A DNA stretch of 64,000 bases from Chelativorans salis (GCF_025336525.1 NZ_JAOCZP010000001.1:868001-932000); one strand, 5' to 3'; counted from the stretch's first letter, positions 32,940-41,350 are shown. Notes: generated by a model not told the origin, from the sequence alone. Numbers and translations are program-made.

Positions 32940-34066
32940 AGACAGCCGCAGCGGTTCTGGTCGCAGCGGCAAACCTCGCCCTCTATACCGCCGAAGCCCT
33001 GGCCGAGACCGTCACCGTGACCGATGTGGCCGGTCGAGAGGTTGAGGTTGAGGTGCCCGTCGAGCGCGTCATCCTCGGCGAGGGGCGGCAGCTCTACATC
33101 GTGGCAGCGCTCGATCGGGAAGACCCAACCAGGCGCATCGCCGGCTGGCGCAACGACCTCATCCAGGCCGACCCGAAGACCTACGAAGCCTATCTTACCA
33201 AGTTCCCCAAGCTGGCCGAAATCCCCAGTTTCGCCGGCTACGAGGAAAGCCTGATCGACATCGAGACCACGATCGCACAGAAGCCCGATGTCGTCTTCCT
33301 GAACCTCGAAACCATGCAGGCGACGGCGGACGCGCAATATATCGAGAAGCTGGGCGCGCTCGGAACCCCGGTCGTCTATATCGATTTCCGCCACCAGCCG
33401 ATGGAAAACACCGAGCCGACCATCCGGCTCTTCGGCAAGCTCTTCGGGCAGGAAGAGCGCGCGGAGGCGCTGATCGCCTTCCGCGATAGGCAGATCAGGC
33501 GCGTCACGGACGTGATCGCCGCCGAGAACCCGGAACGCCCCGCCGTCTTCATCGACCGGGCCGGCGGCTACTATGAGGATTGCTGCCATACCTTCGGAAA
33601 CGAGAATTTCGGCCGTTTCGTCGAGCTTGCCGGCGGTAGCAATATCGCAAAGACCCTCGTCCCCGGCACCTTCGGTCAGCTCAATGCCGAGCAGGTCATC
33701 GCCGCCGATCCCGCCCACATCCTCGTCACCACCGCCGACTGGGAAGCTTATGTCCAAGACGGCAGCTGGGTGCCGGTAGGCCCGGGCGCGAATCCGGAAG
33801 AGGTGGAGCGCAAGCTCGCATTCTACCCCACCCGCCCCGCCTATACGGGCATCAAAGCCCAGAAGACGAAGGCGTTTCACGCTATGTGGCACCAGTTCTA
33901 CAACAGCCCCTACCAGTTCGTGGCGGTCCAGCAGCTCGCCAAATGGTTTCACCCGGAGCTGTTTGCCAACCTCGACCCGGACGAGACCTTCCGGCAGTTG
34001 CACGACGAGTTCCTGCCGATCGGCTACCAGCCCGGCTATTGGGGATCACTGGCGGAGATCGAATAG
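32909..34066 (+). CDS. Iron-siderophore ABC transporter substrate-binding protein 2
   Basis: This 385-residue paralogue of the protein at 29889-31028 is by eye more than half identical along its length. It has the same TVTVTDVAGREVEVEVPVER opening after a signal peptide (about 1-32, ending AEALAE), the same LFGKLFGQEERAE and RAGGYYEDCCHTFG segments, and the same WHQFYNSPYQFVAVQQLAKW C-terminal stretch. The ATG at 32909 has GGAG 8 nt upstream and overlaps the ATPase gene by 31 bp. Two receptors sharing one permease/ATPase pair suggests either two related ligands or a two-affinity system (inference). Confidence 0.9.
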   Translation: MWSNGRTGIVKTAAAVLVAAANLALYTAEALAETVTVTDVAGREVEVEVPVERVILGEGRQLYIVAALDREDPTRRIAGWRNDLIQADPKTYEAYLTKFPKLAEIPSFAGYEESLIDIETTIAQKPDVVFLNLETMQATADAQYIEKLGALGTPVVYIDFRHQPMENTEPTIRLFGKLFGQEERAEALIAFRDRQIRRVTDVIAAENPERPAVFIDRAGGYYEDCCHTFGNENFGRFVELAGGSNIAKTLVPGTFGQLNAEQVIAADPAHILVTTADWEAYVQDGSWVPVGPGANPEEVERKLAFYPTRPAYTGIKAQKTKAFHAMWHQFYNSPYQFVAVQQLAKWFHPELFANLDPDETFRQLHDEFLPIGYQPGYWGSLAEIE

Positions 34067-34174
34067 GGTCGCCGCCGAGCGGCAAGACACCGGCTTGGCG
34101 CCTCCAATGGACGCCCGGAACTGATGCGATCGGATGCCGTTGTCCATGAAAGGCACGCGCATCGGGAGAGACTC

Positions 34175-34408
34175 ATGAACGCGCAAACGTTCCGCCAATG
34201 GCTGACGGAGAGAGGCTGCACGTTCGAAGAAACCGAGCGCAAGCGCGGTGAAGGCTTCGTTTCCGTTGTCGTAAGGCGCAAAGGGCGCCGCAGCGAGATG
34301 CCGTACGCATCATCCAGGATGGATCTTCAGGAAGAGGATGTGCGACGGATTATGCGTGAACTCGATCTGCCCTTTGACGAATTGCCCGGCCCTCAGAGCA
34401 GAATGTAG
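34175..34408 (+). CDS. HicA-like small protein, no adjacent HicB
   Basis: This is a 77-residue ORF from the ATG at 34175 (GGGAGAG upstream). The pattern FRQWLTERGCTFEETER, VSVVVRRKGRRSEMPYASS and EEDVRRIMRELDLPF resembles the alpha-beta-beta-beta-alpha order of HicA dsRBD-like toxins (RRWL-GCTFE, basic strands, C-terminal RRI-helix). The Gly-Ser-His catalytic histidine expected in active HicA is not visible, and no HicB antitoxin follows; Ku is next. It could be a degenerate or regulatory HicA-fold protein, or simply a small unrelated protein. Confidence 0.45.
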   Translation: MNAQTFRQWLTERGCTFEETERKRGEGFVSVVVRRKGRRSEMPYASSRMDLQEEDVRRIMRELDLPFDELPGPQSRM

Positions 34409-34515
34409 CGGACCTTTCGAGGGGGCAGCTACCACTCTGTCGGGCAGGCGCAACACCCAAGAGGAACCCCAGTACCAGATTGCGCGTTTCTTTTATTCTG
34501 TCCGGAGTATGAGAA

Positions 34516-35325
34516 ATGGCGCCACGCCCCTACTGGAAAGGTTATCTCAAGCTCTCCCTCGTCACTTGTCCCGTCTCGCTGACGCCGGCTACCTCCGAGC
34601 GTGAGAAGGTGCGCTTTCACACGATCAACAGCGAAACGGGGCAGAGGGTTCGCAGCCGATATGTCGATGCGGAAACCGGCAAGCCAGTGGCCGAAGAAGA
34701 CGAAGTTAAGGGCTATGAGACCGAAGAGGGCCGTCACGTCATCATTGAGGATGAAGAATTCCAGGCGGTTGGATTGGAAAGCACCCGCACAATCGACATC
34801 AACCAGTTCGTTCCCGCCGACTCCATCGAGTGGTTTTGGTACGACAAGCCCTATTATCTGATGCCCGACGACGAGGTGGCCCAGGAAGCGTTCGCGGTCA
34901 TCCGCGAAGCGATGGCAGCGACTGGCACGGTCGGCATTTCACGGCTTGTGCTGTCACGCCGGGAGCGGGCTGTGATGCTGGAGCCGCGCGGCAAGGGCAT
35001 TGTTCTGTGGACTTTGCGCTATGGCGACGAGGTGCGTGATCCGAAAGAGATTTTCGGCGACGTGGAAGAGAAGAAGGCTGAGCCAAGGCTTGTCTCGCTC
35101 GTCGAAACTCTCATAGACGACCTGACGAAGCCATGGGATCCCTCCATGGCCACCGACCCGGTGCAGGAGCGCCTGAAGGAGATCATCGCAAGCAAGCAGA
35201 AGAAGAAGGCCAAGAAGCCGGCCAAAGCCAAAAAGGGAGAAGAGCCGGAGCCTCCGAGCAATGTCGTCAACATCATGGACGCACTGAAGAAATCAATCTC
35301 GCAGGAAAAGAAGAAGAGTGGCTGA
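34516..35325 (+). CDS. ku: Non-homologous end-joining protein Ku (copy 1)
   Basis: This is a bacterial Ku of 269 residues that would bind DNA double-strand ends as a homodimer and recruit LigD. It opens MAPRPYWKGYLKLSLVTCPV with the usual Ku-core strands, then RFHTINSETGQRVRSRYVD, KGYETEEGRHVIIEDEEFQ, IEWFWYDKPYYLMPDDE and ERAVMLEPRGKGIVLWTLRY. The C-terminal tail is Lys-rich (KQKKKAKKPAKAKKG), as expected for the DNA-binding and LigD-interacting extension. The gene is convergent with ligD; the two stop codons abut (TGA followed by TCA). Confidence 0.96.
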   Translation: MAPRPYWKGYLKLSLVTCPVSLTPATSEREKVRFHTINSETGQRVRSRYVDAETGKPVAEEDEVKGYETEEGRHVIIEDEEFQAVGLESTRTIDINQFVPADSIEWFWYDKPYYLMPDDEVAQEAFAVIREAMAATGTVGISRLVLSRRERAVMLEPRGKGIVLWTLRYGDEVRDPKEIFGDVEEKKAEPRLVSLVETLIDDLTKPWDPSMATDPVQERLKEIIASKQKKKAKKPAKAKKGEEPEPPSNVVNIMDALKKSISQEKKKSG

Positions 35326-37806
35326 TCAGGCTGCTTTCTTCAGCCGGCCGTCAAGCGGGACAGCGGCTTTTCGGAAATCCTCCCACGGATCCGCCCGGAG
35401 CGCGGCCAACCGCGTCCGGGCATTCTCCACCGTGAAATAGTCCGGTCCGATCGCCGCGCTAAGCTCGTCCCAATCAAGCGGCATCGAGACGGCAGCCCGT
35501 TGCCTTGCCCGTGTCGAATAAGGGGCGATGGCCGTGGCACCCCGACCGTTGCGGAGATAGTCTACGAGGATCTTGCCCTTCCGTTTGGATTTGGTGACGG
35601 TTGCGACGAAGCGCTCAGGGCTGTCTGATGCCATTGCCTCGGCGACACTCTTTGCGAAAGTCTTTACCGCATCCCACTCCGCCCGTGGCACGAGTGGTGC
35701 CACCACATGCAGGCCCTTACCCCCGGAGGTTTTGACGAAGCTTTCAAGGCCAGCATCCGCCAGCCGCTGCCGCACCTCGAGCGCCGCGTCAATCACCTCG
35801 CTCCACTCCACACCTGGACCCGGATCGAGGTCCATGTTGATGAGATCGGGTCTTTCGAGGTCGTTGAGTTGCGATCCCCACGGGTGGATCTCCAGGGTGC
35901 CCCCCTGGACGAGCCCGAGCAGACCGGGCAGACCGTCAATCGCAATGACCGGTTCGTCGTCCTTCGGGTCGTATCCCTGCAGGATCTCCTTGGACTGGCC
36001 GCGCCAGACATGCTTCTGGAAAAAGCATTGGCCTCCGACGCCGTCAGGACAACGCACCAGGGCCAACGGCCGGTTGGCGATGAACGGCCCGATCCGCGGC
36101 CAGACTTCTGAATAGTAGTCGGCAAGCCCCTGCTTGGTCACGCCGGCATCTTGCCAGTAGAGCCGATCGGGATGGGTGAGGCGTACCGGAGGGGGAGTCT
36201 TCTCGACAGGCGCCTTTGCCTTCGATTCCCGGATGACATCTTCCGGCTTCTTGTCCTCGCGCAGACCTCGAAACGAGGCGTGCCTTATGACGCCGTCAGC
36301 GGTCCACGTCCCGAATTCGACCTCCGCCACCAGTTCCGGGCGCACGAACTTGGCCTCACGTGCTTCCTCGGCAGAAAGCTTATGCGCGAACGGACTCTTC
36401 TGCTGCTTCAGACGGTCCAGCCGCTTGAAGAGGTCCTCGGCGACTTTCCGGCTAAACCCGGTGCCGACGCGACCGGCATACGCAAGCTTTCCGTCGTCGA
36501 AATAGCCGAGCGCGAGTGAGCCGATAGCCCTTTGAGATGTGGTCGAAGGCACGAAACCGCCGATGACGAACTCCTGGCGCTCGGAGCACTTGGATTTGAT
36601 CCAGCCCTTTCCCCTTCCCGAATGGTACGGCGCATCACTATCCTTCGACACGATACCTTCCAGGCTGAGGCGACATGCATGGCGCAGTATCATCTCGCCG
36701 TTCTCTTCGAAATGATCGCTGTAGCTCAGAACCGGCGCTGCGCCTTGCATCAAGACACCCAGGGCTGCCTTTCGCTCTATCAAGGGAGCGGGCCGAAGAT
36801 CGTGGCCGTCGAGGTAGAGCAGGTCGAACAGGTAGAAGACGAGCCGATCCGTTCTGCCGGCTGCGAGATCGGCTTGGAGCGCGGAGAAATCGGAAGCGCC
36901 GCCAGCACCCTCGACGATGACTTCGCCGTCTAGGATCGCACCCCTGGTCGGCAGAGCCGAGAGCGCTGCAATGATATCCTTGCCGAAGCGGTCAGTCCAA
37001 TCGAGCCCGCTGCGCGTAAACAGCTTCGCCTTGCCGCCATGAATGTGCGCCTGCAGGCGGTAGCCGTCGAATTTGATCTCGTGCAGCCACTTTTTCGCCG
37101 TGGGCGGCGCGCTCTTCAGCGTGGCGAGTGCCGGCTCGATGAAACCAGGATAGCCTGATTTCTTCGCCCGCTTCGGCAGTTCACGCTTCTGCTTTTTCGG
37201 CCTCTCGATCTTGCCTGTCTTAGATGACCAGCCCGGCGCCTCGCCTTCGAGTTCCTCGACCACCCTGCCGGTCTTCACGGATTCGGGCCTTTCATCGAGA
37301 ATGTCCGGATCACCTTCGCTGCGTGCAAAGTCGTCGTTGCCCTTGATCAGCAGCCAGTTTTCCTTCTTCTCTCTGGGTTTGTGGGCCATCCGCACCAAGT
37401 GCCAGCGGCCACCAAGCTTCTCACCCTCGATCTCGAAATCGAGGTGCCCCTTGGCGTAGCTCTTCCTTGCGTCGCCGATTGGTGCCCAGCGTCCTCGGTC
37501 CCACACGATGACCGAGCCCCCGCCATACTCCCCCTTCGGAATGGTGCCTTCAAAGTCGGCGTATTCGAGCGGGTGGTCCTCGACGTGGACGGCGAGACGC
37601 TTCTCGCCCGGTACCAGGCTCGGCCCCTTGGTTATCGCCCAACTCTTCAGCACGCCGTCCATCTCCAGGCGCAGATCGTAGTGAAGACGGCGCGCGGCGT
37701 GCTTCTGGATGAGATAGCCGTCGCCAGCCGCCGCTTTCGCGCCCCTACCGCGTGGCTCCGGCGTGGCCTTGAAATCTCGCTTTTTGCGGTAGCTGCTCAG
37801 AGCCAT
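35326..37806 (-). CDS. ligD: ATP-dependent DNA ligase D (phosphoesterase-ligase-polymerase)
   Basis: This multifunctional 826-residue NHEJ enzyme has three domains. An N-terminal 3'-phosphoesterase domain (about 30-160) contains IQKHAARRLHYDLRLEMDG and HPLEYADFEGTIPKGEYGGG. The ATP-dependent ligase domain (about 225-530) holds the lysine nucleophile in LHEIKFDGYRLQAHI (near 245) and an LDGEVIVEG segment. The C-terminal primase-polymerase domain (about 545-826) contains NMDLDPGPGVEW with the catalytic Asp pair and SGGKGLHVVAPL. Domain order PE-LIG-POL is that of Pseudomonas LigD. It starts exactly after the stop of the second ku gene, so ku2 and ligD form an operon. Confidence 0.97.
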   Translation of the reverse strand: MALSSYRKKRDFKATPEPRGRGAKAAAGDGYLIQKHAARRLHYDLRLEMDGVLKSWAITKGPSLVPGEKRLAVHVEDHPLEYADFEGTIPKGEYGGGSVIVWDRGRWAPIGDARKSYAKGHLDFEIEGEKLGGRWHLVRMAHKPREKKENWLLIKGNDDFARSEGDPDILDERPESVKTGRVVEELEGEAPGWSSKTGKIERPKKQKRELPKRAKKSGYPGFIEPALATLKSAPPTAKKWLHEIKFDGYRLQAHIHGGKAKLFTRSGLDWTDRFGKDIIAALSALPTRGAILDGEVIVEGAGGASDFSALQADLAAGRTDRLVFYLFDLLYLDGHDLRPAPLIERKAALGVLMQGAAPVLSYSDHFEENGEMILRHACRLSLEGIVSKDSDAPYHSGRGKGWIKSKCSERQEFVIGGFVPSTTSQRAIGSLALGYFDDGKLAYAGRVGTGFSRKVAEDLFKRLDRLKQQKSPFAHKLSAEEAREAKFVRPELVAEVEFGTWTADGVIRHASFRGLREDKKPEDVIRESKAKAPVEKTPPPVRLTHPDRLYWQDAGVTKQGLADYYSEVWPRIGPFIANRPLALVRCPDGVGGQCFFQKHVWRGQSKEILQGYDPKDDEPVIAIDGLPGLLGLVQGGTLEIHPWGSQLNDLERPDLINMDLDPGPGVEWSEVIDAALEVRQRLADAGLESFVKTSGGKGLHVVAPLVPRAEWDAVKTFAKSVAEAMASDSPERFVATVTKSKRKGKILVDYLRNGRGATAIAPYSTRARQRAAVSMPLDWDELSAAIGPDYFTVENARTRLAALRADPWEDFRKAAVPLDGRLKKAA

Positions 37807-38655
37807 TTAACCAGCCTTGCGGCGCTGGGCCGGCTCGGCTTTCTTTCGCCTGGCGGTACTGGGCTTCTTCTGCTCCGTCTTGGCCGCCTTGGCGCTCTCA
37901 CGCAGCGCATCCATGAGGTTGACGACCTTTGTCTCTTTCGGCCGCTTCGGCGCCTTGATCTCGCGGCCCTCCATCTTTGCCTTGACCAGCTCGGCGAGAG
38001 CTTGGTCATAGCGGTCGTCGAACGTGCGCGGATCGAAGTCACCGGCTTTGGTTTCGATGATGTGTTTCGCAAGGTCGAGCATCTCGCCCTCGATCTTCAT
38101 GTCGGGCAGATCTTCGAACACCTCCTCTGCTGATCGGATTTCGTAATCGAAGTTAAGGGTGTTGGCCACCAGTCCCGGCCCCTGGGAACGCAGAAGGACG
38201 GTGCGGACGCGCCGGAACAAGACAGCGCGAGCGAGCGCTGCAACTTTCTTGCGCCGCATGCCCTCTCTTATGACCGCAAAGGATTCGCCCAGAATGCCGT
38301 CCGGTGGCGCCAGAAAGTAGGGCCTGTCGAAGTAGACCGTGTCGACATCCGGACATGGAATGAAAGCCTCGATCCGCAGCGTTTTGTCGCTCTCCGGAAC
38401 CGCTTCGGCAATCTCATCCGGCTGAAGGATCACATACTGGTCATCGTCGGTCTCATAGCCCTTGACCTGCCGGTCGCGCTCGACCGGTTCTTCCGTCTCC
38501 TCGTCGAAGTACTGACGGTGGACGCGATGGCCCGTCTTCCGGTTCAGCACATGAAAGGAGATGCGCTTTGAAGTTGTTGCACCGGCATAGAGCGAAACCG
38601 GAAAAGCCAACTCCGCTAGCTTCACATACCCTTTCCATGTTGCCCTGGGCGCCAT
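37807..38655 (-). CDS. ku: Non-homologous end-joining protein Ku (copy 2)
   Basis: This is a second Ku, 282 residues from the ATG at 38655 (MAPRATWKGYVKLAELAFPV). The Ku core is seen in FHVLNRKTGHRVHRQYFDEE, KGYETDDDQYVILQPDEI, DTVYFDRPYFLAPPD and RTVLLRSQGPGLVANTLNFD. The C-terminus is Lys/Arg-rich (EQKKPSTARRKKAEPAQRRK). An upstream in-frame start at 38727 lacks a plausible ribosome site. It is clearly diverged from copy 1. Several rhizobia carry more than one Ku with different combinations of partners, so a heterodimer or condition-specific use is possible. The stop codon abuts the ligD start. Confidence 0.95.
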   Translation of the reverse strand: MAPRATWKGYVKLAELAFPVSLYAGATTSKRISFHVLNRKTGHRVHRQYFDEETEEPVERDRQVKGYETDDDQYVILQPDEIAEAVPESDKTLRIEAFIPCPDVDTVYFDRPYFLAPPDGILGESFAVIREGMRRKKVAALARAVLFRRVRTVLLRSQGPGLVANTLNFDYEIRSAEEVFEDLPDMKIEGEMLDLAKHIIETKAGDFDPRTFDDRYDQALAELVKAKMEGREIKAPKRPKETKVVNLMDALRESAKAAKTEQKKPSTARRKKAEPAQRRKAG

Positions 38656-38794
38656 GGCGTCAACTCCACTCAATACACGCAAAGTCAACGCTGGTCGGCT
38701 AGAGATGTTCCGCCGACATCGCTCCAATGCCAGGCCGGTTTAGGGCGGGATCCAATGAGAGGCCGGCGCCTGGTCTACTCGCTGAACAGAGCAA

Positions 38795-39379
38795 TCACTT
38801 CTGTCTCGCCGAGACCACGCGTACCTTGGTGGCCAGTGGACCGGTGTCGCCCACTTCCTCTACATAATGGACCTCGTCGCCCACCCGGAGCTCGTCAAAG
38901 TTGCCCTGCAGCACGGCATTGCGGTGGAAGTAGAGGCTGCCGCCCTCCTTCGTCAGCAGGAAGCCGTGGTCCTCGTTAGGGTAGAGCTGCGCCACTTGGC
39001 CGAGGAACTGGTTCTGGGCGTCGTGTGGCGGACTTTTCTCGCGATCCTCACGCGCCTCCTTCAGCCGAGCGAGCCGGCGCTCGGCGAGTTCGAAGGCATC
39101 GTTGATCGCGTTGCCGAGTTCTGGCGTCTGGAACTTCTGCTGGAGGCGATCCGGCTCGTAGGCGACAACGAGCGGGGCCGTGCCGGGCAGGCTTATTTCG
39201 ATGCGCACCACCGGTGGTACCGTGCCCTCAACGTTGCGTGCTCGCTGGTCCACCGTCACACGGCAGCCGATGATGCGGTCATAGAAGGACTGTAGCTTGT
39301 CGACGCGGGCGCGTATCTCCGCCTCAGCCCAGTCGGATTTCTCGGCTCTGTGGAAGGCGATCTGCAGGGGGATTTCCAT
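38795..39379 (-). CDS. HPF/RaiA-type ribosome-associated protein fused to a cold-shock-like domain
   Basis: The protein is about 194 residues from the ATG at 39379 (MEIPLQIAFHRAEKSDW). The N-terminal ~100 residues resemble the HPF/RaiA beta-alpha-beta fold (IRARVDKLQSFYDRIIGCRV, then PVVRIEISLPGTAPLVVA and INDAFELAERRLARLKEA). The C-terminal ~60 residues read as a cold-shock/S1-like OB fold (GQVAQLYPNEDHGFLLTKEG, SLYFHRNAVL, LRVGDEVHYVEEVGD). Such a fusion is known in some proteobacterial genomes and differs from the usual HPF C-terminal dimerisation domain. It may bind ribosomes or RNA under stress. It is encoded near DNA-repair genes but on its own promoter. Confidence 0.85.
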   Translation of the reverse strand: MEIPLQIAFHRAEKSDWAEAEIRARVDKLQSFYDRIIGCRVTVDQRARNVEGTVPPVVRIEISLPGTAPLVVAYEPDRLQQKFQTPELGNAINDAFELAERRLARLKEAREDREKSPPHDAQNQFLGQVAQLYPNEDHGFLLTKEGGSLYFHRNAVLQGNFDELRVGDEVHYVEEVGDTGPLATKVRVVSARQK

Positions 39380-39495
39380 TCTGTCCTCATGCGTCCTCGC
39401 CGCCTCCAACGCGCGCCGGCGGGACTTGTTCCCACGACGGCACTGGAGGGAACACGCTGTGGCGGGGTGCGTTAGAATAGAAGACGCAAGGGAGA

Positions 39496-39885
39496 ATGGC
39501 CGTGAACGACAAGCCCAAAGCGACAGTGGAGCCGTTCGGTGGAACGGTAACGGTGAGCTTCTCAGACGCCATCGTCGCTTCCACGAGGGAGGCGCTTCTG
39601 CTGCGGGAGGTAGGGCACGAACCTGTATTCTACATCCCCTTCCGCGATATCTACTTCGACTTTCTTTTTGAATCGCCCACGGAATATCGCTGTCCGATCA
39701 AGGGCAAGGCGCGCTACTGGAATGTCGAGGCGGTAGGCGAGGCGGAGGAGGATGTCATGTGGTCCTACGATCTGCCGAAACCCGAGGTGAGTGCCATCCG
39801 CCAGCACGGCGCATTCGACCCCGAGAAGGTCCGCATCGATGTGGTGCCGCAGGAGGACCTGCTGCATACCCCACACGCACCGTGA
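39496..39885 (+). CDS. DUF427 domain-containing protein
   Basis: This 129-residue protein of the DUF427 family has unknown biochemical function. The family pattern is clear: GGTVTVSFSDAIVASTREAL, EPVFYIPFRDIYFDFLFE, TEYRCPIKGKARYWNVEA and EDVMWSYDLPKPEVSAIRQH. GGGAG lies upstream of the ATG. It is divergent from the HPF-CSD fusion and followed 15 bp downstream by a small membrane-protein gene. Confidence 0.9.
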   Translation: MAVNDKPKATVEPFGGTVTVSFSDAIVASTREALLLREVGHEPVFYIPFRDIYFDFLFESPTEYRCPIKGKARYWNVEAVGEAEEDVMWSYDLPKPEVSAIRQHGAFDPEKVRIDVVPQEDLLHTPHAP

Positions 39886-39900
39886 GCCGAGGACCACCGC

Positions 39901-40209
39901 ATGAAAGCACGCAAGGCGAACCGTCGCTCCGGGGATCCGCCGACCGTGGAGCGCTTGCGCGCAGACATCGACAGCGGCAGAACGCGGGAAAAGGTGCGCT
40001 ATCCCGATCCAGCCGCCGCCGCCCTTGGCGCCGATGACGAAGCGGCGGGCAAACCGCCGACGGCCGACGAGCGGCGCAAAGCTTTCGAGGACAAGGAGCG
40101 CCGACCACCGCCGCCGCGGCGGGAGCCGGGCGTTCTTTTCCTCTACGTGCTACTGGTGGGCGGCGTGGCGCTCGTCATCCTCGGTGCGCTCCTGCTCCTG
40201 ACGACGTGA
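39901..40209 (+). CDS. Small hypothetical protein with C-terminal membrane helix
   Basis: I do not recognise a family. The 102 residues have a charged, Arg/Asp/Pro-rich N-terminal two-thirds ([48 protein letters not shown]). One hydrophobic segment closes the protein (VLFLYVLLVGGVALVILGAL, about 77-99). It is probably a cytoplasmic-tail, single-pass inner-membrane protein. It starts 15 bp after the DUF427 gene, so it is likely co-transcribed. Confidence 0.6.
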   Translation: MKARKANRRSGDPPTVERLRADIDSGRTREKVRYPDPAAAALGADDEAAGKPPTADERRKAFEDKERRPPPPRREPGVLFLYVLLVGGVALVILGALLLLTT

Positions 40210-40228
40210 TGATGACGTGGAGAGCGCG

Positions 40229-40411
40229 ATGTCCACACCCCCGCGCCCAATGCCTGAACGCGACCCTCCCCCACCGCCGATGCCGCCTCCTGCTCCCGAG
40301 CCCCAGCCGGTGCGCGAGCCCGATCCGGATGGCCAGCCGGATGAAACACCGCTGCCCAACCCCGACGAGATCGACGAGCCGCCGCAGACATGCACCGCTG
40401 CCGGGCATTGA
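40229..40411 (+). CDS. Small proline-rich hypothetical protein
   Basis: The ATG at 40229 opens a 60-residue protein that is mostly Pro, Glu and Asp (RPMPERDPPPPPMPPPAPEP, QPVREPDPDGQPDE), ending PPQTCTAAGH. A weak ribosome site (GGAGAG) precedes it. It follows the small membrane-protein gene by 19 bp. High GC makes chance open frames common here, so its reality is uncertain. Confidence 0.35.
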   Translation: MSTPPRPMPERDPPPPPMPPPAPEPQPVREPDPDGQPDETPLPNPDEIDEPPQTCTAAGH

Positions 40412-40477
40412 GGAGATCATCGATCAGGTTGCTCACTGCGCCTTCGACCGCTGCGGATCGCCCAAGCAATGCTGAGG

Positions 40478-41170
40478 CTATTCGGCTGCTTCATGAAGCG
40501 GGATAAGGCGGCGGCCGACCTGTTGCAGATGCAGGCGCATGGCCGCGGCGGCGCCGGCAAGGTCGCGCTCGGCTATGGCATCGACGATCCGCTCATGGTC
40601 TGTGAAGCTGTGATGGTCTGCCGGCGGGCGGGTGCCGTCGGAGCGCAGGCGGCCCCACACCACCGTGCGACGCACCGCGTTGAGCACGTCGAAAAGGCCG
40701 AGTAAGACGTTGTTCCGGCTCGCTTGCGCGATCTGCCGGTGAAGCAAGTTGTCGATATTCTCGTATTGCCGCCAGGTCTCCGCGACTCGCGTCTGCGCCA
40801 TCGACTGGCGCATGGCGACGATATCGTCGAGGGTGGCGTGCAACGCTGCCTCGCGTGAGATCTCAGGCTCGATGATCAGCCGAGCCCGCATCACGTCGGC
40901 AGGGCTGGTGCGGCCGGCGATCTCGGAAATGCCGATCGTCTCCTCGATCGGGCCGCTGCCGACGAAGGTTCCCTTGCCGACATGGCGCCAGATGCGGCCG
41001 TCCCTTTCGAGTATCGCCAGCGCCTTGCGCAGGTCGCCACGCGACACGCCCAGGCTCTCGCAGAGCTCCCGCTCGGGCGGGAGGCGCGTCTCGCCGGAAA
41101 GATCCATCTGCGCGAGATAAGCTTGAAGCTGCACCAATGCGGCGTGACCGCCGTTTGCCAGATTCTCCAT
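40478..41170 (-). CDS. GntR-family (FadR subfamily) transcriptional regulator
   Basis: This is a 230-residue DNA-binding regulator. The N-terminal winged helix-turn-helix is clear: LPPERELCESLGVSRGDLRK, then ALAILERDGRIWRHVGKGTF. A helical FCD effector domain follows, with PADVMRARLIIEPEISREAA, NIDNLLHRQIAQASRNNVLL, a Ser-Phe-Thr-Asp-His-Glu-Arg-Ile stretch and a final AAAAMRLHLQQVGRRL. The start is placed at the ATG 41170-41168 (MENLANGGHA); a TTG four codons upstream lies inside a perfect palindrome that looks like the operator. It is divergent from the ABC importer operon at 41351-45446 and most likely controls it. The effector is unknown. Confidence 0.9.
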   Translation of the reverse strand: MENLANGGHAALVQLQAYLAQMDLSGETRLPPERELCESLGVSRGDLRKALAILERDGRIWRHVGKGTFVGSGPIEETIGISEIAGRTSPADVMRARLIIEPEISREAALHATLDDIVAMRQSMAQTRVAETWRQYENIDNLLHRQIAQASRNNVLLGLFDVLNAVRRTVVWGRLRSDGTRPPADHHSFTDHERIVDAIAERDLAGAAAAMRLHLQQVGRRLIPLHEAAE

Positions 41171-41183
41171 TGGTTTAACCAAT
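41169..41183. promoter_or_regulatory. Perfect palindromic GntR/FadR-type operator
   Basis: ATTGGTT-T-AACCAAT is a perfect 15-bp palindrome. Its centre TGGTTTAACCA (41171-41181) matches the FadR-subfamily consensus TNGTNNNACNA exactly. It overlaps the regulator's start region, which suggests autoregulation. Confidence 0.7.
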
Positions 41184-41304
41184 TCGCCGTTGATTCCTGG
41201 CTGTTGCTGTTAAAGCGATTGCAGCCGCCCGTCAATCGACCAATACGTCCGTTGGACCACCTCGGTTGGCCTCCAATTCGCTTGACCAATCTGGCTTCTT
41301 TCTT

Positions 41305-41335
41305 TAACCATTATGATTATTGGTTACAAGACCAA
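41305..41335. promoter_or_regulatory. Second cluster of operator-like half-sites before the ABC operon
   Basis: TAACCA (41305-41310) and TGGTTA (41321-41326) form an inverted repeat. The right arm also pairs as TTGGT (41320-41324) with ACCAA (41331-41335). These repeat the half-sites of the palindrome at 41169-41183 and lie 16-46 bp before the binding-protein start. Confidence 0.5.
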
Positions 41336-41350
41336 GGGAGGAGACGACAA

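Noticed and set aside
32768-34003. A 411-codon minus-strand open frame opposite the second iron receptor
   Set aside because: Antisense shadow of the plus-strand binding protein, which has a signal peptide, ribosome site and clear family motifs.
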